Made by a program: the position numbers and the translations under genes
Assembly (NCBI RefSeq): GCF_035989885.1
Contig: NZ_CP108518.1
Location: 3,702,501-3,766,500, forward strand
DNA from: Streptomyces sp. NBC_01232
Lineage (GTDB): Bacteria; Actinomycetota; Actinomycetes; Streptomycetales; Streptomycetaceae
DNA length: 64,000 nt
Reading direction: 5' to 3'
Shown here: positions 54,369 through 61,778 of the stretch, in pieces
How positions within the stretch are numbered: the stretch's first letter is position 1
How the letters are laid out: every line of letters starts with the position of its first letter
Notes under the pieces: generated by a model
Databases searched by the model: none
Seen by the model: only the letters and a program-made list of their open reading frames with translations
What the model was told of the DNA's origin: nothing

Positions 54369-55163
54369 CTACGCGTCAGGCTTCGTCCGGGGTTCCGAGA
54401 GCAGTCCGAAGACCGCCCCCTGATTGTCGGCGACGACCGCGATCCGGCCGTAGGGGGTGTCGAAGGGGTCGGCGGTGACCCGGCCGCCGAGCCGCTGCAC
54501 CGTGGCGACCGACTGATCGCAGTCCGGGACGGCGAAGTAGGCGAGGAAGTGCGCGGGCATGATCTCCGGGAAGGCGTCGGTGATCAGGCTGCGGCCCAGG
54601 ACGGCGGTCTCCGTGCCGGGCGCGCGGCCGGGCGGGGACCAGATGCGGTACTCCACCCCGGCGTCGTCCTGGTCCTGGGGGACGTAGCCGAAGACCTTGG
54701 CGTAGAAGACGTCGACGGCGTCGCGGGCCCGTGTGTAGACCTCGCTCCAGCAGTACGAGTACGGCTCCTGCTGGACGTCGAAGCCGTGGTGGGTGCCGGG
54801 CTGCCACAGGCCGAACACGGCGCCGCCGGGGTCGGCTGCCATCGCGGCGGTGCCGTACGGGCCGACCGGCATCGGGTCCATGACCATCTGGCCGCCGGCG
54901 GCGCGGATGCGCTGCGCGCAGGCGTACGCGTCGGTGGTGTAGAGGTAGATCCCCCAGACGGTGGGCATGCGGCCGTCGGGCTTGGGGGCGAGGGCGGCGA
55001 CGTTGCGGCCGCGGCTGTAGGCCTGGGTGTAGTGGCCGTACTCGGCGCCCGCCCCTTCGGTGAAGGTCCACCCGAAGAGCTCGCCGTAGAAGCGCTTGCC
55101 CGCCTCGATGTCCGGAAGCGAGGCGTCCACCCAGCAGGGTGCGCCTTCCGCGAATGCGGCCAT
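54369..55163 (-). CDS. Two-domain VOC family protein
   Basis: A 264-residue protein with two tandem vicinal-oxygen-chelate domains: GAPCWVDASLPDIEAGKRFYGELFGW begins the first, and SYCWSEVYTRARDAVDVFYAKVFGY begins the second, each closing with a DPxGAVFGLW or DNQGAVFGLL motif. Related Streptomyces proteins are annotated as hydroxylase or glyoxalase; the function is unknown. The ATG at 55163 has GGAAGGA upstream. It is divergent from the TetR gene across 341 bp. Confidence 0.9.
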   Translation of the reverse strand: MAAFAEGAPCWVDASLPDIEAGKRFYGELFGWTFTEGAGAEYGHYTQAYSRGRNVAALAPKPDGRMPTVWGIYLYTTDAYACAQRIRAAGGQMVMDPMPVGPYGTAAMAADPGGAVFGLWQPGTHHGFDVQQEPYSYCWSEVYTRARDAVDVFYAKVFGYVPQDQDDAGVEYRIWSPPGRAPGTETAVLGRSLITDAFPEIMPAHFLAYFAVPDCDQSVATVQRLGGRVTADPFDTPYGRIAVVADNQGAVFGLLSEPRTKPDA

Positions 55164-55504
55164 GGGCCCGTTTCCTTCCGTTGTGCGGGGGTGTGTACCC
55201 TCCCACCTCTCCCAGCCATGATCTGCCCGAAAACTTGTCCACAGCCTGTTGATAAGACTATTCGGGGGAAACCTCGCGGAACCGGGCGACACGCCCGGGC
55301 CCGTGGCCCGGGGGCGACCGGTGCGGGGCTGCGGCTCGCCGACGACCGGACAGGGGGCGCGCAGGGGGCGCACAGGACCGGTCTCCCGGCCTGAATGCGC
55401 CTCCTTGATCACCCGACTCCGCCTTCCGCCCAGGCCAGGGACCCCGTAACCCCATTTGCAGGCGGCCGAATAGCGCGCCGATCACCCCTCGGTAAGCTGA
55501 CGGC
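55164..55504. other. Divergent intergenic region, 341 bp
   Basis: It lies between the VOC gene (leftward) and the TetR gene (rightward). A lone TTGTCCACA at 55235-55243 matches a DnaA-box sequence but has no companions. A CTGACG half-site at 55497-55502 touches the TetR start. No gene or hairpin of note is seen. Confidence 0.45.
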
Positions 55505-56152
55505 ATGACAGGACAAGTACGCACCGTCGACGGGCGTGTCGCCGGCCGGCGCGGCCAGGCGACGCGGCAGAAGCTGCTCGACTGCCTCAGCGAGATGCTC
55601 AGCTCCTCGCCGTACCGCGACGTCAAGGTGATCGACGTCGCCCGCAAGGCCGGTACCTCCCCCGCGACCTTCTACCAGTACTTCCCGGACGTCGAGGGCG
55701 CCGTCCTGGAGATCGCCGAACAAATGGCCAGCGAGGGCGCGCAGCTGACGTCGCTCGTCGAGGGCCGGACCTGGGTCGGCAAGTCCGGGTGGGCCGCCGC
55801 CGAGGAACTCGTCGAAGGCTTCCTCGAGTTCTGGCGCCGCAACGACGCGATCCTGCGGGTCGTCGACCTCGGCGCGGCCGAGGGCGACAAGCGCTTCTAC
55901 AAGATCCGCATGAAGATCCTGAACTCGGTCACCAACTCCCTCACGGAATCGATGAAGGAGCTCCAGGCCAAGGGCAAGGTCGACAAGGACGTGAGCCCCG
56001 CGGCGATGGCCGGTTCGCTGGTCGCGATGCTGGCCGCGGTCGCCTCGCACCAGAAGGGCTTCCAGGCCTGGGGCGTCAAGCAGGCCGAGCTCAGGCCGAA
56101 CCTGGCGCTGCTCGTCCACCTCGGCATCACGGGCAAGAAGCCGACGAAGTAG
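55505..56152 (+). CDS. TetR family transcriptional regulator
   Basis: A 215-residue repressor-type protein. The N-terminal DNA-binding domain (residues 15-65) has RRGQATRQKLLDCLSEML and the helix-turn-helix VIDVARKAGTSPATFYQYFPDVEGAV. The C-terminal ligand domain is helical and unclassified. It is the only TetR gene in the window and lies between regulated genes of CoA catabolism, so it is the first candidate to bind the eleven CTGACG-N3-CGTCAG sites (inference). A CTGACG half-site with a poor second half (TGACAG) at 55497-55511 overlaps its own start codon and may allow weak autoregulation. A terminator hairpin follows. Confidence 0.93.
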   Translation: MTGQVRTVDGRVAGRRGQATRQKLLDCLSEMLSSSPYRDVKVIDVARKAGTSPATFYQYFPDVEGAVLEIAEQMASEGAQLTSLVEGRTWVGKSGWAAAEELVEGFLEFWRRNDAILRVVDLGAAEGDKRFYKIRMKILNSVTNSLTESMKELQAKGKVDKDVSPAAMAGSLVAMLAAVASHQKGFQAWGVKQAELRPNLALLVHLGITGKKPTK

Positions 56153-56187
56153 CGGCGGACCCCCGGACGCTCTCCAGGGGCCCGCCG
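56153..56187 (+). terminator. Hairpin after the TetR gene
   Basis: CGGCGGACCCC (56153-56163) pairs with GGGGCCCGCCG (56177-56187) with one mismatch, directly after the stop. Confidence 0.7.
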
Positions 56188-56293
56188 ACCGTGCCCGACC
56201 CGTGCCCGCTCCTCCGCTCCCTGTGCCCGCCCCATGCCCGACCACACAAGACAACGTCCGACTACACCTGACAACGCCTGATCGCGCCTGCGA

Positions 56294-56767
56294 TCAGCGA
56301 CGCTCCAGGCGGAACAGCCGGATCTCGCGCTCGATGCGCGCCTGGTACGTCGCGTACGGCGGCCAGAACCTCAGCACCGCCTGCCACGCCTCCGCGCGTT
56401 CCTCACCCGCCAGCAGCCGGGCCCGGACGGGGATGTCCCGGCCTTGCCAACTCACGTCCGCGTCCGGGTGCTTGAGCAGGTTTCCGGTCCACGCCGGGTG
56501 CCCGGGCCGGCCGAAGTTGGAGCCGATCAGGATCCACGTCGTGCCGCCGTCCTCCGGCATGCAGGCGAGCGGGGTCGTGCGCGGTTCCCCGGTCCTGGCA
56601 CCCTTGGCCGTGAGGATCACGCCCGGCAGCATCTGGGCGCTGAGGATGACCCTGCCGCGGGTCAGCCTGTGCACCGCCTTGTCCATGGCGGGGATGAAGT
56701 GCGGCGCGATCTTGGCGAAGAGCATGGTCGAGGAGACCTTCTGCATCAGCTTGACGCCGGGAGCCAT
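56294..56767 (-). CDS. Nitroreductase family deazaflavin (F420)-dependent oxidoreductase
   Basis: A 157-residue split-barrel protein of the Ddn type. Typical segments are VILTAKGARTGEPRTTPLACMPEDGGTTWILIGSNFGRPGHPAWTGNLLKHPDADVSWQG, where the RTG..R and GSN.G..HPAW..NL motifs bind F420. In mycobacteria such enzymes reduce quinones, nitro compounds or enones. Its ATG overlaps the last base of the acyl-CoA dehydrogenase stop (TGATG), so the two are translationally coupled and may act on the same substrate. Confidence 0.92.
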   Translation of the reverse strand: MAPGVKLMQKVSSTMLFAKIAPHFIPAMDKAVHRLTRGRVILSAQMLPGVILTAKGARTGEPRTTPLACMPEDGGTTWILIGSNFGRPGHPAWTGNLLKHPDADVSWQGRDIPVRARLLAGEERAEAWQAVLRFWPPYATYQARIEREIRLFRLERR

Positions 56768-58020
56768 CAGACGGCCACCTTCTCTTGTGCGGGCGGGGGT
56801 GTGGGGGTGGGCGCAGCCGAAGCGGGACGTTGCGGCTGCGGCGCGGCCGCGGCCGGATCCGCGAACAGGCCCGCACGGTCGGCGGCGTGCGCCCGCAGCC
56901 GGTGGACCGGGCCGAACAGCAGCTCGTCGGCCGCCGCCCGCTTGAAGTAGAGGTGCGCGTCGTGCTCCCAGGTGAAGCCGATGCCGCCGTGCAGCTGGAT
57001 CGCCTCACCCGCGGTCACCCGCAGGGCCTCCAGGGCCTGGGCGAGCGCGAGACCGCCCTGATCCGGGTCCCAGGCGGCGTAGTAGGCCGCCGAGCGGGCC
57101 GCCTGTACCTGTACGTACAGGTCCGCGAGCCGGTGCTTGACCGCCTGGAAGGACCCGATCGCCCGGCCGAACTGCTCGCGCTGGCGTACGTACTCGACGG
57201 TCCTGGCGAGCGCCCGCCCGGCCGCGCCGACCGCCTCGGCGGCCAGGACGGCGGAGGCGGTACGCCCGGTGGCCGCGAGGGCGCCGAGCACATCGGCCCC
57301 TTCATCGCCGAGCAACTCCGCCGGAACGTCGCGCAGTTCTATCCTGGCCTGCGGGCGCGTCTCGTCGAGCACGGCCTGCCGGGTCCGTACGAGCCCGGGC
57401 GCGTCCTCGCGCACGAGGAACAGCAGCGTGCGGCTGCGCGCGAAGCCGCCGGTGTGTGCGGCGACCAGCAACAGCCCGGCACTGTGCCCGTCCAGCACCT
57501 GAACGGCCTCGCCGTACAGCCGCCAGCCGCCCCCGGCGGCGTCGGCGCGGGCCTGGACCCCGCCGGCGCGGCCGCCGCCGGACCACTGCCCGGAGGCGTC
57601 CTCGCCGGTCAGCGCGAGGGCGGTGGCCAGCGCCGGGCCACTGACGGCGAGGGCGGCGGTCAGCCCGCCCGTCGCCAGCGGCGGGAGCAGCGCGGAGCGC
57701 TGGGCGCCCGTACCGAGGGCGGTGACCAGCGGCACGCACAGCGCGGCGGTGGCCAGCAGCGGCGAGGGCAGCAGCGCCCGCCCGGTCTCCTCGCAGGCCA
57801 GGGCCAGATCGGCGGGGCCGCAGCCGACGCCTCCGTACTCCTCGGCGACGGCGATGCCCGGCAGCCCGAGCTCCCGGGCAAGCTGCTGCCACAGCTCACG
57901 GTCATGCCCGGCGGCGGTACGGACGGCAGCCTTGACCTCGTCGGGGCCGCAGCGTTTGCCCAGGATCTCGCGCAGGGTCCGGCGTATCTCGTCCTGCTCC
58001 GCGGTGAAGGCGGCATCCAT
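56767..58020 (-). CDS. Acyl-CoA dehydrogenase
   Basis: A 417-residue FAD-dependent dehydrogenase that introduces an alpha,beta double bond into an acyl-CoA. It shows the N-terminal helical domain (AFTAEQDEIRRTLREILGKRC), the GVAEEYGGVGCGPADLALACEE segment and the C-terminal YVRQREQFGRAIGSFQAVKHRLADLYVQVQAARS and QLHGGIGFTWEHDAHLYFKRA motifs. The classical catalytic Glu is not obvious. Members of this branch often work as two-subunit FadE enzymes. ATG 58020 is preceded by AGGAGG. An operator with one mismatch lies 48 bp upstream. Confidence 0.93.
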   Translation of the reverse strand: MDAAFTAEQDEIRRTLREILGKRCGPDEVKAAVRTAAGHDRELWQQLARELGLPGIAVAEEYGGVGCGPADLALACEETGRALLPSPLLATAALCVPLVTALGTGAQRSALLPPLATGGLTAALAVSGPALATALALTGEDASGQWSGGGRAGGVQARADAAGGGWRLYGEAVQVLDGHSAGLLLVAAHTGGFARSRTLLFLVREDAPGLVRTRQAVLDETRPQARIELRDVPAELLGDEGADVLGALAATGRTASAVLAAEAVGAAGRALARTVEYVRQREQFGRAIGSFQAVKHRLADLYVQVQAARSAAYYAAWDPDQGGLALAQALEALRVTAGEAIQLHGGIGFTWEHDAHLYFKRAAADELLFGPVHRLRAHAADRAGLFADPAAAAPQPQRPASAAPTPTPPPAQEKVAV

Positions 58021-58068
58021 CGTCTGGCTCCTCCTGGGGGCACCTCCCAGCAACAGCTGGGGGAATAT

Positions 58069-58083
58069 CTGACGGGCCGTCAT
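58069..58083. promoter_or_regulatory. TetR-type operator, one mismatch
   Basis: CTGACG-GGC-CGTCAT, 48 bp upstream of the acyl-CoA dehydrogenase ATG at 58020. It shares a divergent 181-bp gap with the next operator. Confidence 0.65.
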
Positions 58084-58171
58084 GTTAGGCCCGGCGGAAG
58101 CAGATGCACAGGGGGCGACGGGGGCGGGTTGCGCGGAGAGGCGGGGTGGGCCGCGGGGCGGGGTCTAGCAT

Positions 58172-58186
58172 CTGACGTGCCGTCAG
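58172..58186. promoter_or_regulatory. TetR-type operator, exact copy
   Basis: CTGACG-TGC-CGTCAG, 15 bp upstream of the thiolase-like start at 58202. Confidence 0.75.
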
Positions 58187-58201
58187 ATATACCGTTCCCC
58201 C

Positions 58202-59395
58202 ATGCCTGGACTCACACCTGGAGCCACGTCCCAACCCCGCCGGAGGGTCGCGGTGGTCGGCGTCGCCCTCTCGGACTGCGGCCGGGTCGACGGCCCCACC
58301 CCCTACGCCCTGCACGCACAGGCCGCCCGGCGCGCCCTCGCCGACTCCGGCCTGGACCGCTCCGTCATCGACGGCTTCGCCTCGGCCGGCCTCGGCACGC
58401 TCGCGCCGGTCGAGGTGGCCGAATACCTGGGGCTGCGCCCCACCTGGGTCGACTCCACCTCCGTGGGCGGCTCGACCTGGGAGGTCATGGCCGCCCACGC
58501 GGCGGACGCGATCGCCGCCGGGCACGCCAACGCCGTGCTCCTGGTCTACGGATCCACGGCCCGGGCGGACATCAAGGCGCGGCGCCGCACGTCCAACCTC
58601 TCCTTCGGAGCGCGGGGACCGCTGCAGTTCGAGGTCCCGTACGGCCACACGCTGATCTCCAAGTACGCCATGGCCGCCCGCCGCCACATGCACGAGTACG
58701 GGACGACGCTGGAACAGCTCGCCTCGGTGGCCGTACAGGCCCGCGCGAACGCGGCCACGAACCCGGACGCCATGTTCCGCGACCCCATCACCGTCGAGGA
58801 CGTGCTCGGCGGCGACATGATCGCCGACCCCTTCACCAAGCTGCACTGCTGCATCCGCTCGGACGGCGGGTGCGCGGTGCTCCTGGCCGCGGAGGACTAC
58901 GTCCCGGACACCGCCAAGGCCCCCGTCTGGATCCTGGGGGCGGGCACGTCCGTATCCCACACCACCATGTCGGAGTGGGAGGACTTCACGGTGTCCCCGG
59001 CGGCCGTATCGGGCCGCATCGCCTTCGAGCGGGCCGGCCTCACCCCGGCGGACGTGGACCTCGCGGAGATCTACGACGCCTTCACCTACATGACCCTGGT
59101 GACCCTGGAGGACCTTGGCTTCTGCGCGAAGGGCGAGGGCGGGGCGTTCGTGGAGAAGGGCCGCCTGCTGCGCGACGGGGAGCTCCCGGTCAACACCGAC
59201 GGCGGCGGCCTGTCGGCCTGCCACCCCGGCATGCGCGGCCTGTTCCTCCTCGTGGAGGCGGTCCGCCAGCTCCGCGGCGAGGCGGGCCCGGGCCAGGTCA
59301 CCAAACCCGGCGGCCGCCTCCCGCAGGTCGCCCTGGCCTCGGGCACGGGCGGCTGGTTCTGCTCGTCGGGAACGATCCTGCTGGGGCGGGGGTGA
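58202..59395 (+). CDS. Thiolase-like lipid-transfer protein (second SCP-x/Ltp paralogue)
   Basis: A 397-residue thiolase-fold protein of the Ltp branch. Features are RRVAVVGVALSDCGRVDG at the start, STSVGGSTWEVMAAHAADAI where classical thiolases carry the nucleophilic Cys (here Ser and no Cys), HMHEYGTTLEQLASVAVQARANA, AEIYDAFTYMTLVTLEDLGF and NTDGGGLSACHPGMRG. Loss of the Cys agrees with an aldolase or non-thiolytic role as in Ltp-type proteins. It starts at ATG 58202, 15 bp after an exact operator. A likely DUF35 partner is encoded at 60699. Confidence 0.9.
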   Translation: MPGLTPGATSQPRRRVAVVGVALSDCGRVDGPTPYALHAQAARRALADSGLDRSVIDGFASAGLGTLAPVEVAEYLGLRPTWVDSTSVGGSTWEVMAAHAADAIAAGHANAVLLVYGSTARADIKARRRTSNLSFGARGPLQFEVPYGHTLISKYAMAARRHMHEYGTTLEQLASVAVQARANAATNPDAMFRDPITVEDVLGGDMIADPFTKLHCCIRSDGGCAVLLAAEDYVPDTAKAPVWILGAGTSVSHTTMSEWEDFTVSPAAVSGRIAFERAGLTPADVDLAEIYDAFTYMTLVTLEDLGFCAKGEGGAFVEKGRLLRDGELPVNTDGGGLSACHPGMRGLFLLVEAVRQLRGEAGPGQVTKPGGRLPQVALASGTGGWFCSSGTILLGRG

Positions 59396-59397
59396 CC

Positions 59398-59422
59398 GGA
59401 CCCCGCCCGGGGGGCGGGGTCC
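59398..59422. terminator. Strong bidirectional hairpin between convergent genes
   Basis: Perfect 11-bp arms GGACCCCGCCC (59398-59408) and GGGCGGGGTCC (59412-59422) with a GGG loop, between stops at 59395 (+) and 59424 (-). Confidence 0.85.
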
Positions 59423-59423
59423 G

Positions 59424-59630
59424 CTACTTCCCCTCGGCGAGGGTGTGGGCCACGAGGGCGTTGGCGTGACCGTGCCCCAGGCCGTGCTCCGTCTTGAGCC
59501 AGGAGACGAGCTCCATGTGCTTGGTCAGCGGCGAGGACCGGATGAGCTCCTGCCACTCCCCGATCGGACGTCCGTACTTCTTCTCGATGGACGGGAAGTA
59601 GCTGGCGGGGCCCTTGACGGTGTCGGCCAT
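59424..59630 (-). CDS. Small DUF4287 domain protein
   Basis: A 68-residue protein with the DUF4287 pattern (VKGPASYFPSIEKKYGRPIGEWQELI, then HMELVSWLKTEHGLGHGHANALVAH). The fold is probably helical, and the molecular role is unknown; in larger proteins this domain often precedes DUF5655. GAGGAGA precedes the ATG at 59630. The earlier in-frame start at 59726 adds an Arg/His/Pro-rich segment unlike a protein and is rejected. Confidence 0.88.
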   Translation of the reverse strand: MADTVKGPASYFPSIEKKYGRPIGEWQELIRSSPLTKHMELVSWLKTEHGLGHGHANALVAHTLAEGK

Positions 59631-59778
59631 GGCGGGTCTCCTCGGGGTGGGTGCGTGGCGGGTGCGTGGTGGGTGGCGGGTGGTGCGTCGTTCGTGTCGT
59701 AGTGATGACTGCTGCGGCGCGGGCAACTCATCGGTGGGGCGGGAGATTTATTCGGCGGGGGTGGTGGGCGAGCGCGGC

Positions 59779-59817
59779 GGATGAGGTCGGTGGATGAGGT
59801 CGGTGGATGAGGTCGGC
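59779..59817. repeat. Three tandem 13-bp repeats in a 372-bp intergenic gap
   Basis: GGATGAGGTCGGT occurs at 59779 and 59792, and a one-base variant at 59805. The gap 59631-60002 also holds a GGTGCGTGGCGGGT-type degenerate repeat near 59650-59690. No gene or regulatory site is otherwise visible. Confidence 0.8.
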
Positions 59818-60002
59818 TGGTGGGGCGGGGGCTTCGGGGACGGCGGGAGCCGAGCAGTCGGGAGTCAGAGATGCGTATGGGGGTTTCCCGTCAGTCTCAT
59901 CGTCTCTCCGTGTCGGGCCGGCCCCGAAGCCACCGCCGCACCAGCCGACCCCGCCCCCAATCCACTGGCCCGCCGCCCCGCCCCTGCTGTTCCATAGGCC
60001 GC

Positions 60003-60677
60003 ATGACCAGCGAAGCCACCCCTGACGACTTCCGCTCCACCCTGCATTCCCTGCGCGTGTGGGACTCCCCGCTCCCCGGGTTCGACACCGACACCGCGCC
60101 CGGGGAGCCCCTGGCCCTCTTCCGGGAGTGGTTCGTGCATGCCGCGCGCGCGGGGCAGCTGGAGCCGCACACCATGAGTCTGGCGACCGTGGACGGCGAC
60201 GGGCGGCCCGATGTGCGGATCCTGATGCTGCACGACGTCGATGCGCGCGGCTGGCACTTCGCCTCGCACGCCACCAGCGCCAAGGGCCTGCAGCTGGCCG
60301 CGCGGCCGGAGGCCGCGCTCGGGTTCTACTGGCCGTCCGTGGGACGCCAGGTCCGCGTCCGGGGCCGGGTCACCGCCTGCGGGCCCGAGGAGAGCCGGGC
60401 GGACCTGGCGGTCCGCTCGCGGGGTGCGCTCGCCGCCGCGCTGACGGGGCGGCAGAGCGAGGTGCTCGGCTCCCTCGAGGAGCTGGCGCGGGTCTCGGCG
60501 GCCTCCTGGGAGCGGGCCGGAGCCGAGCCCGATGCGCCTGCTCCGACCTGGACGCGGTACGTACTGGAGCCCGTCGAGGTGGAGTTCTTCCAGGGGGACG
60601 CCGCGCGTAGGCACGTCCGCCTGCGGTACTTCCGTACCGCCGACGGGTCCTGGGACCGCGAGCTGCTCTGGCCCTGA
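60003..60677 (+). CDS. Pyridoxamine 5'-phosphate oxidase-like flavoprotein
   Basis: A 224-residue split-barrel protein resembling PdxH. FMN and substrate regions are SLATVDGDGRPDVRILMLHDVDARGWHFASHATSAKGLQLA and the C-terminal VRLRYFRTADGSWDRELLWP, where PdxH has the R-L-x-Y-x-R...W-x...L-x-P ending. It may oxidise pyridoxine phosphate, or an unrelated substrate as many paralogues do. The ATG at 60003 begins MTSEATPDDFRSTL; sequence upstream does not look coding. Confidence 0.88.
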   Translation: MTSEATPDDFRSTLHSLRVWDSPLPGFDTDTAPGEPLALFREWFVHAARAGQLEPHTMSLATVDGDGRPDVRILMLHDVDARGWHFASHATSAKGLQLAARPEAALGFYWPSVGRQVRVRGRVTACGPEESRADLAVRSRGALAAALTGRQSEVLGSLEELARVSAASWERAGAEPDAPAPTWTRYVLEPVEVEFFQGDAARRHVRLRYFRTADGSWDRELLWP

Positions 60678-60698
60678 CCGTCGGCGGCGGCCCGCACC

Positions 60699-61124
60699 TC
60701 ACCCCGGCGGCGCCGGCCGGAAGACCGCCACCCACACGCCGTCCGCCGCCTCGCGGAAGGTGACCGTCAGCGGCATGCCGATGCGCAGGTCCGCCGCCCC
60801 CGAGTCCACCACCTCGGTCATCATCCGCGGGCCCTCGGCCAGGTCGACGACCGCCGCCGTGTACGGGACGCGCGTTCCGAACGGCGGGAGGTCGTTGCGG
60901 TGGATCACCGACCAGGTGTAGAGGGTCGCCCGGCCGCTCGCCGCCTCCCAGGTCACACGGTCCTCACCCGCCCAGCAGAACGGGCAGAACTCGCGCGGGT
61001 AGTGGTGCGCCCGTCCGCAGTCGGCGCAGCGCCGCAGCAGCAGCCGGCCCTCCGCTGCGGCGTCCCAGTAGGGCCGGGTGAACTCGTCCGCCTCGGGGAG
61101 GTCGTACCGCGCGGTGCCGGTCAA
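60699..61124 (-). CDS. Zn-ribbon and OB-fold (DUF35) protein, second copy
   Basis: A 141-residue DUF35 protein with zinc ribbon CADCGRAHHYPREFCPFC (residues 33-50), then an OB fold (RATLYTWSVIHRNDLPPFG...). It probably binds acyl-CoA and pairs with a thiolase-like protein, the nearest being that encoded at 58202. The best start is TTG at 61124, which overlaps the DoxX stop as TTGA, indicating tight coupling with DoxX. No ATG or GTG is suitably placed. Confidence 0.88.
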   Translation of the reverse strand: MTGTARYDLPEADEFTRPYWDAAAEGRLLLRRCADCGRAHHYPREFCPFCWAGEDRVTWEAASGRATLYTWSVIHRNDLPPFGTRVPYTAAVVDLAEGPRMMTEVVDSGAADLRIGMPLTVTFREAADGVWVAVFRPAPPG

Positions 61125-61573
61125 AGGAACAGTCCGATCGCCGCGTCGAGGGACCAGGTCTGCCAGGACATGGCGAGGAGCGCGACGAGCGAGATGAGCG
61201 CCATCATCGCGTTCTGCCCCTGCTCGGCCCAGTCGTGGATCATCAGCACCAGGTAGAGCAGGTTCAGCAGGAGCCCGCCGACCAGGGCGATCGGGGTCAG
61301 GAAGCCGAGTACGAGCCCCAGCCCGAGTGCGAGTTCCGCGTAGACGACGATGTACGCCATCACCTTCGGCCGCGGTGCGACGACGCGGTCGAAGCCGCCC
61401 TTGACGAAGGTCCAGCGGTGTTTGCCGGCGACGTCGGCGGCCCAGGCGATGCCGGTGCCCCGCTCGAACCAGCCCTTCTTGTCCTTGTGCCGCCAGCTCT
61501 CCAGCCACCACAGGCCGAGGCCTATCCGGAGCACGGCGAGCCATTCGGCCCCACTGAGCCAGATGGTCTGCAT
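61121..61573 (-). CDS. DoxX family membrane protein
   Basis: A 150-residue protein with four membrane helices (about residues 8-24, 70-90, 94-112 and 122-146). The GLWWLESWRHKDKKGWFERG and VYAELALGLGLVLGFLTPIALVGGLLLNLLYLVL segments match the DoxX family, which includes quinol-oxidase subunits and thiosulfate:quinone oxidoreductase subunits. Coupling to a DUF35 gene and control by an operator 42 bp upstream link it to the catabolic regulon, perhaps feeding electrons to quinone (inference). ATG 61573 is chosen; upstream in-frame codons are Arg-rich. Confidence 0.88.
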   Translation of the reverse strand: MQTIWLSGAEWLAVLRIGLGLWWLESWRHKDKKGWFERGTGIAWAADVAGKHRWTFVKGGFDRVVAPRPKVMAYIVVYAELALGLGLVLGFLTPIALVGGLLLNLLYLVLMIHDWAEQGQNAMMALISLVALLAMSWQTWSLDAAIGLFL

Positions 61574-61615
61574 CGGCAGCCCCCACCCCTCTCGCGATCG
61601 ACGCGCACGCTCTAT

Positions 61616-61630
61616 CTGACGGTACGTCAG
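61616..61630. promoter_or_regulatory. TetR-type operator, exact copy
   Basis: CTGACG-GTA-CGTCAG, 42 bp upstream of the DoxX ATG at 61573. Confidence 0.75.
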
Positions 61631-61778
61631 TTCAGCGGATCCGGAGCGATCGCGCAAGGGTCCGGCCGCCCGCGGGTGCGCGGCCTGCGCGGGCGGCCCG
61701 CACGCCGTGATCGATCCGCAATCGATTCCCCGCCCGACCGAGACCCATCAACCCAGCGTGGCGATACGATCACACCTC

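Noticed and set aside
55235..55243. TTGTCCACA, a perfect DnaA-box sequence
   Set aside because: It is single; an origin would have many boxes and dnaA/dnaN nearby, neither of which is present.
55497..55511. CTGACG-GCA-TGACAG at the TetR start as a twelfth operator
   Set aside because: The right half has two mismatches and it overlaps the start codon, so I do not count it as a site, only as a possible weak autoregulatory half-site.
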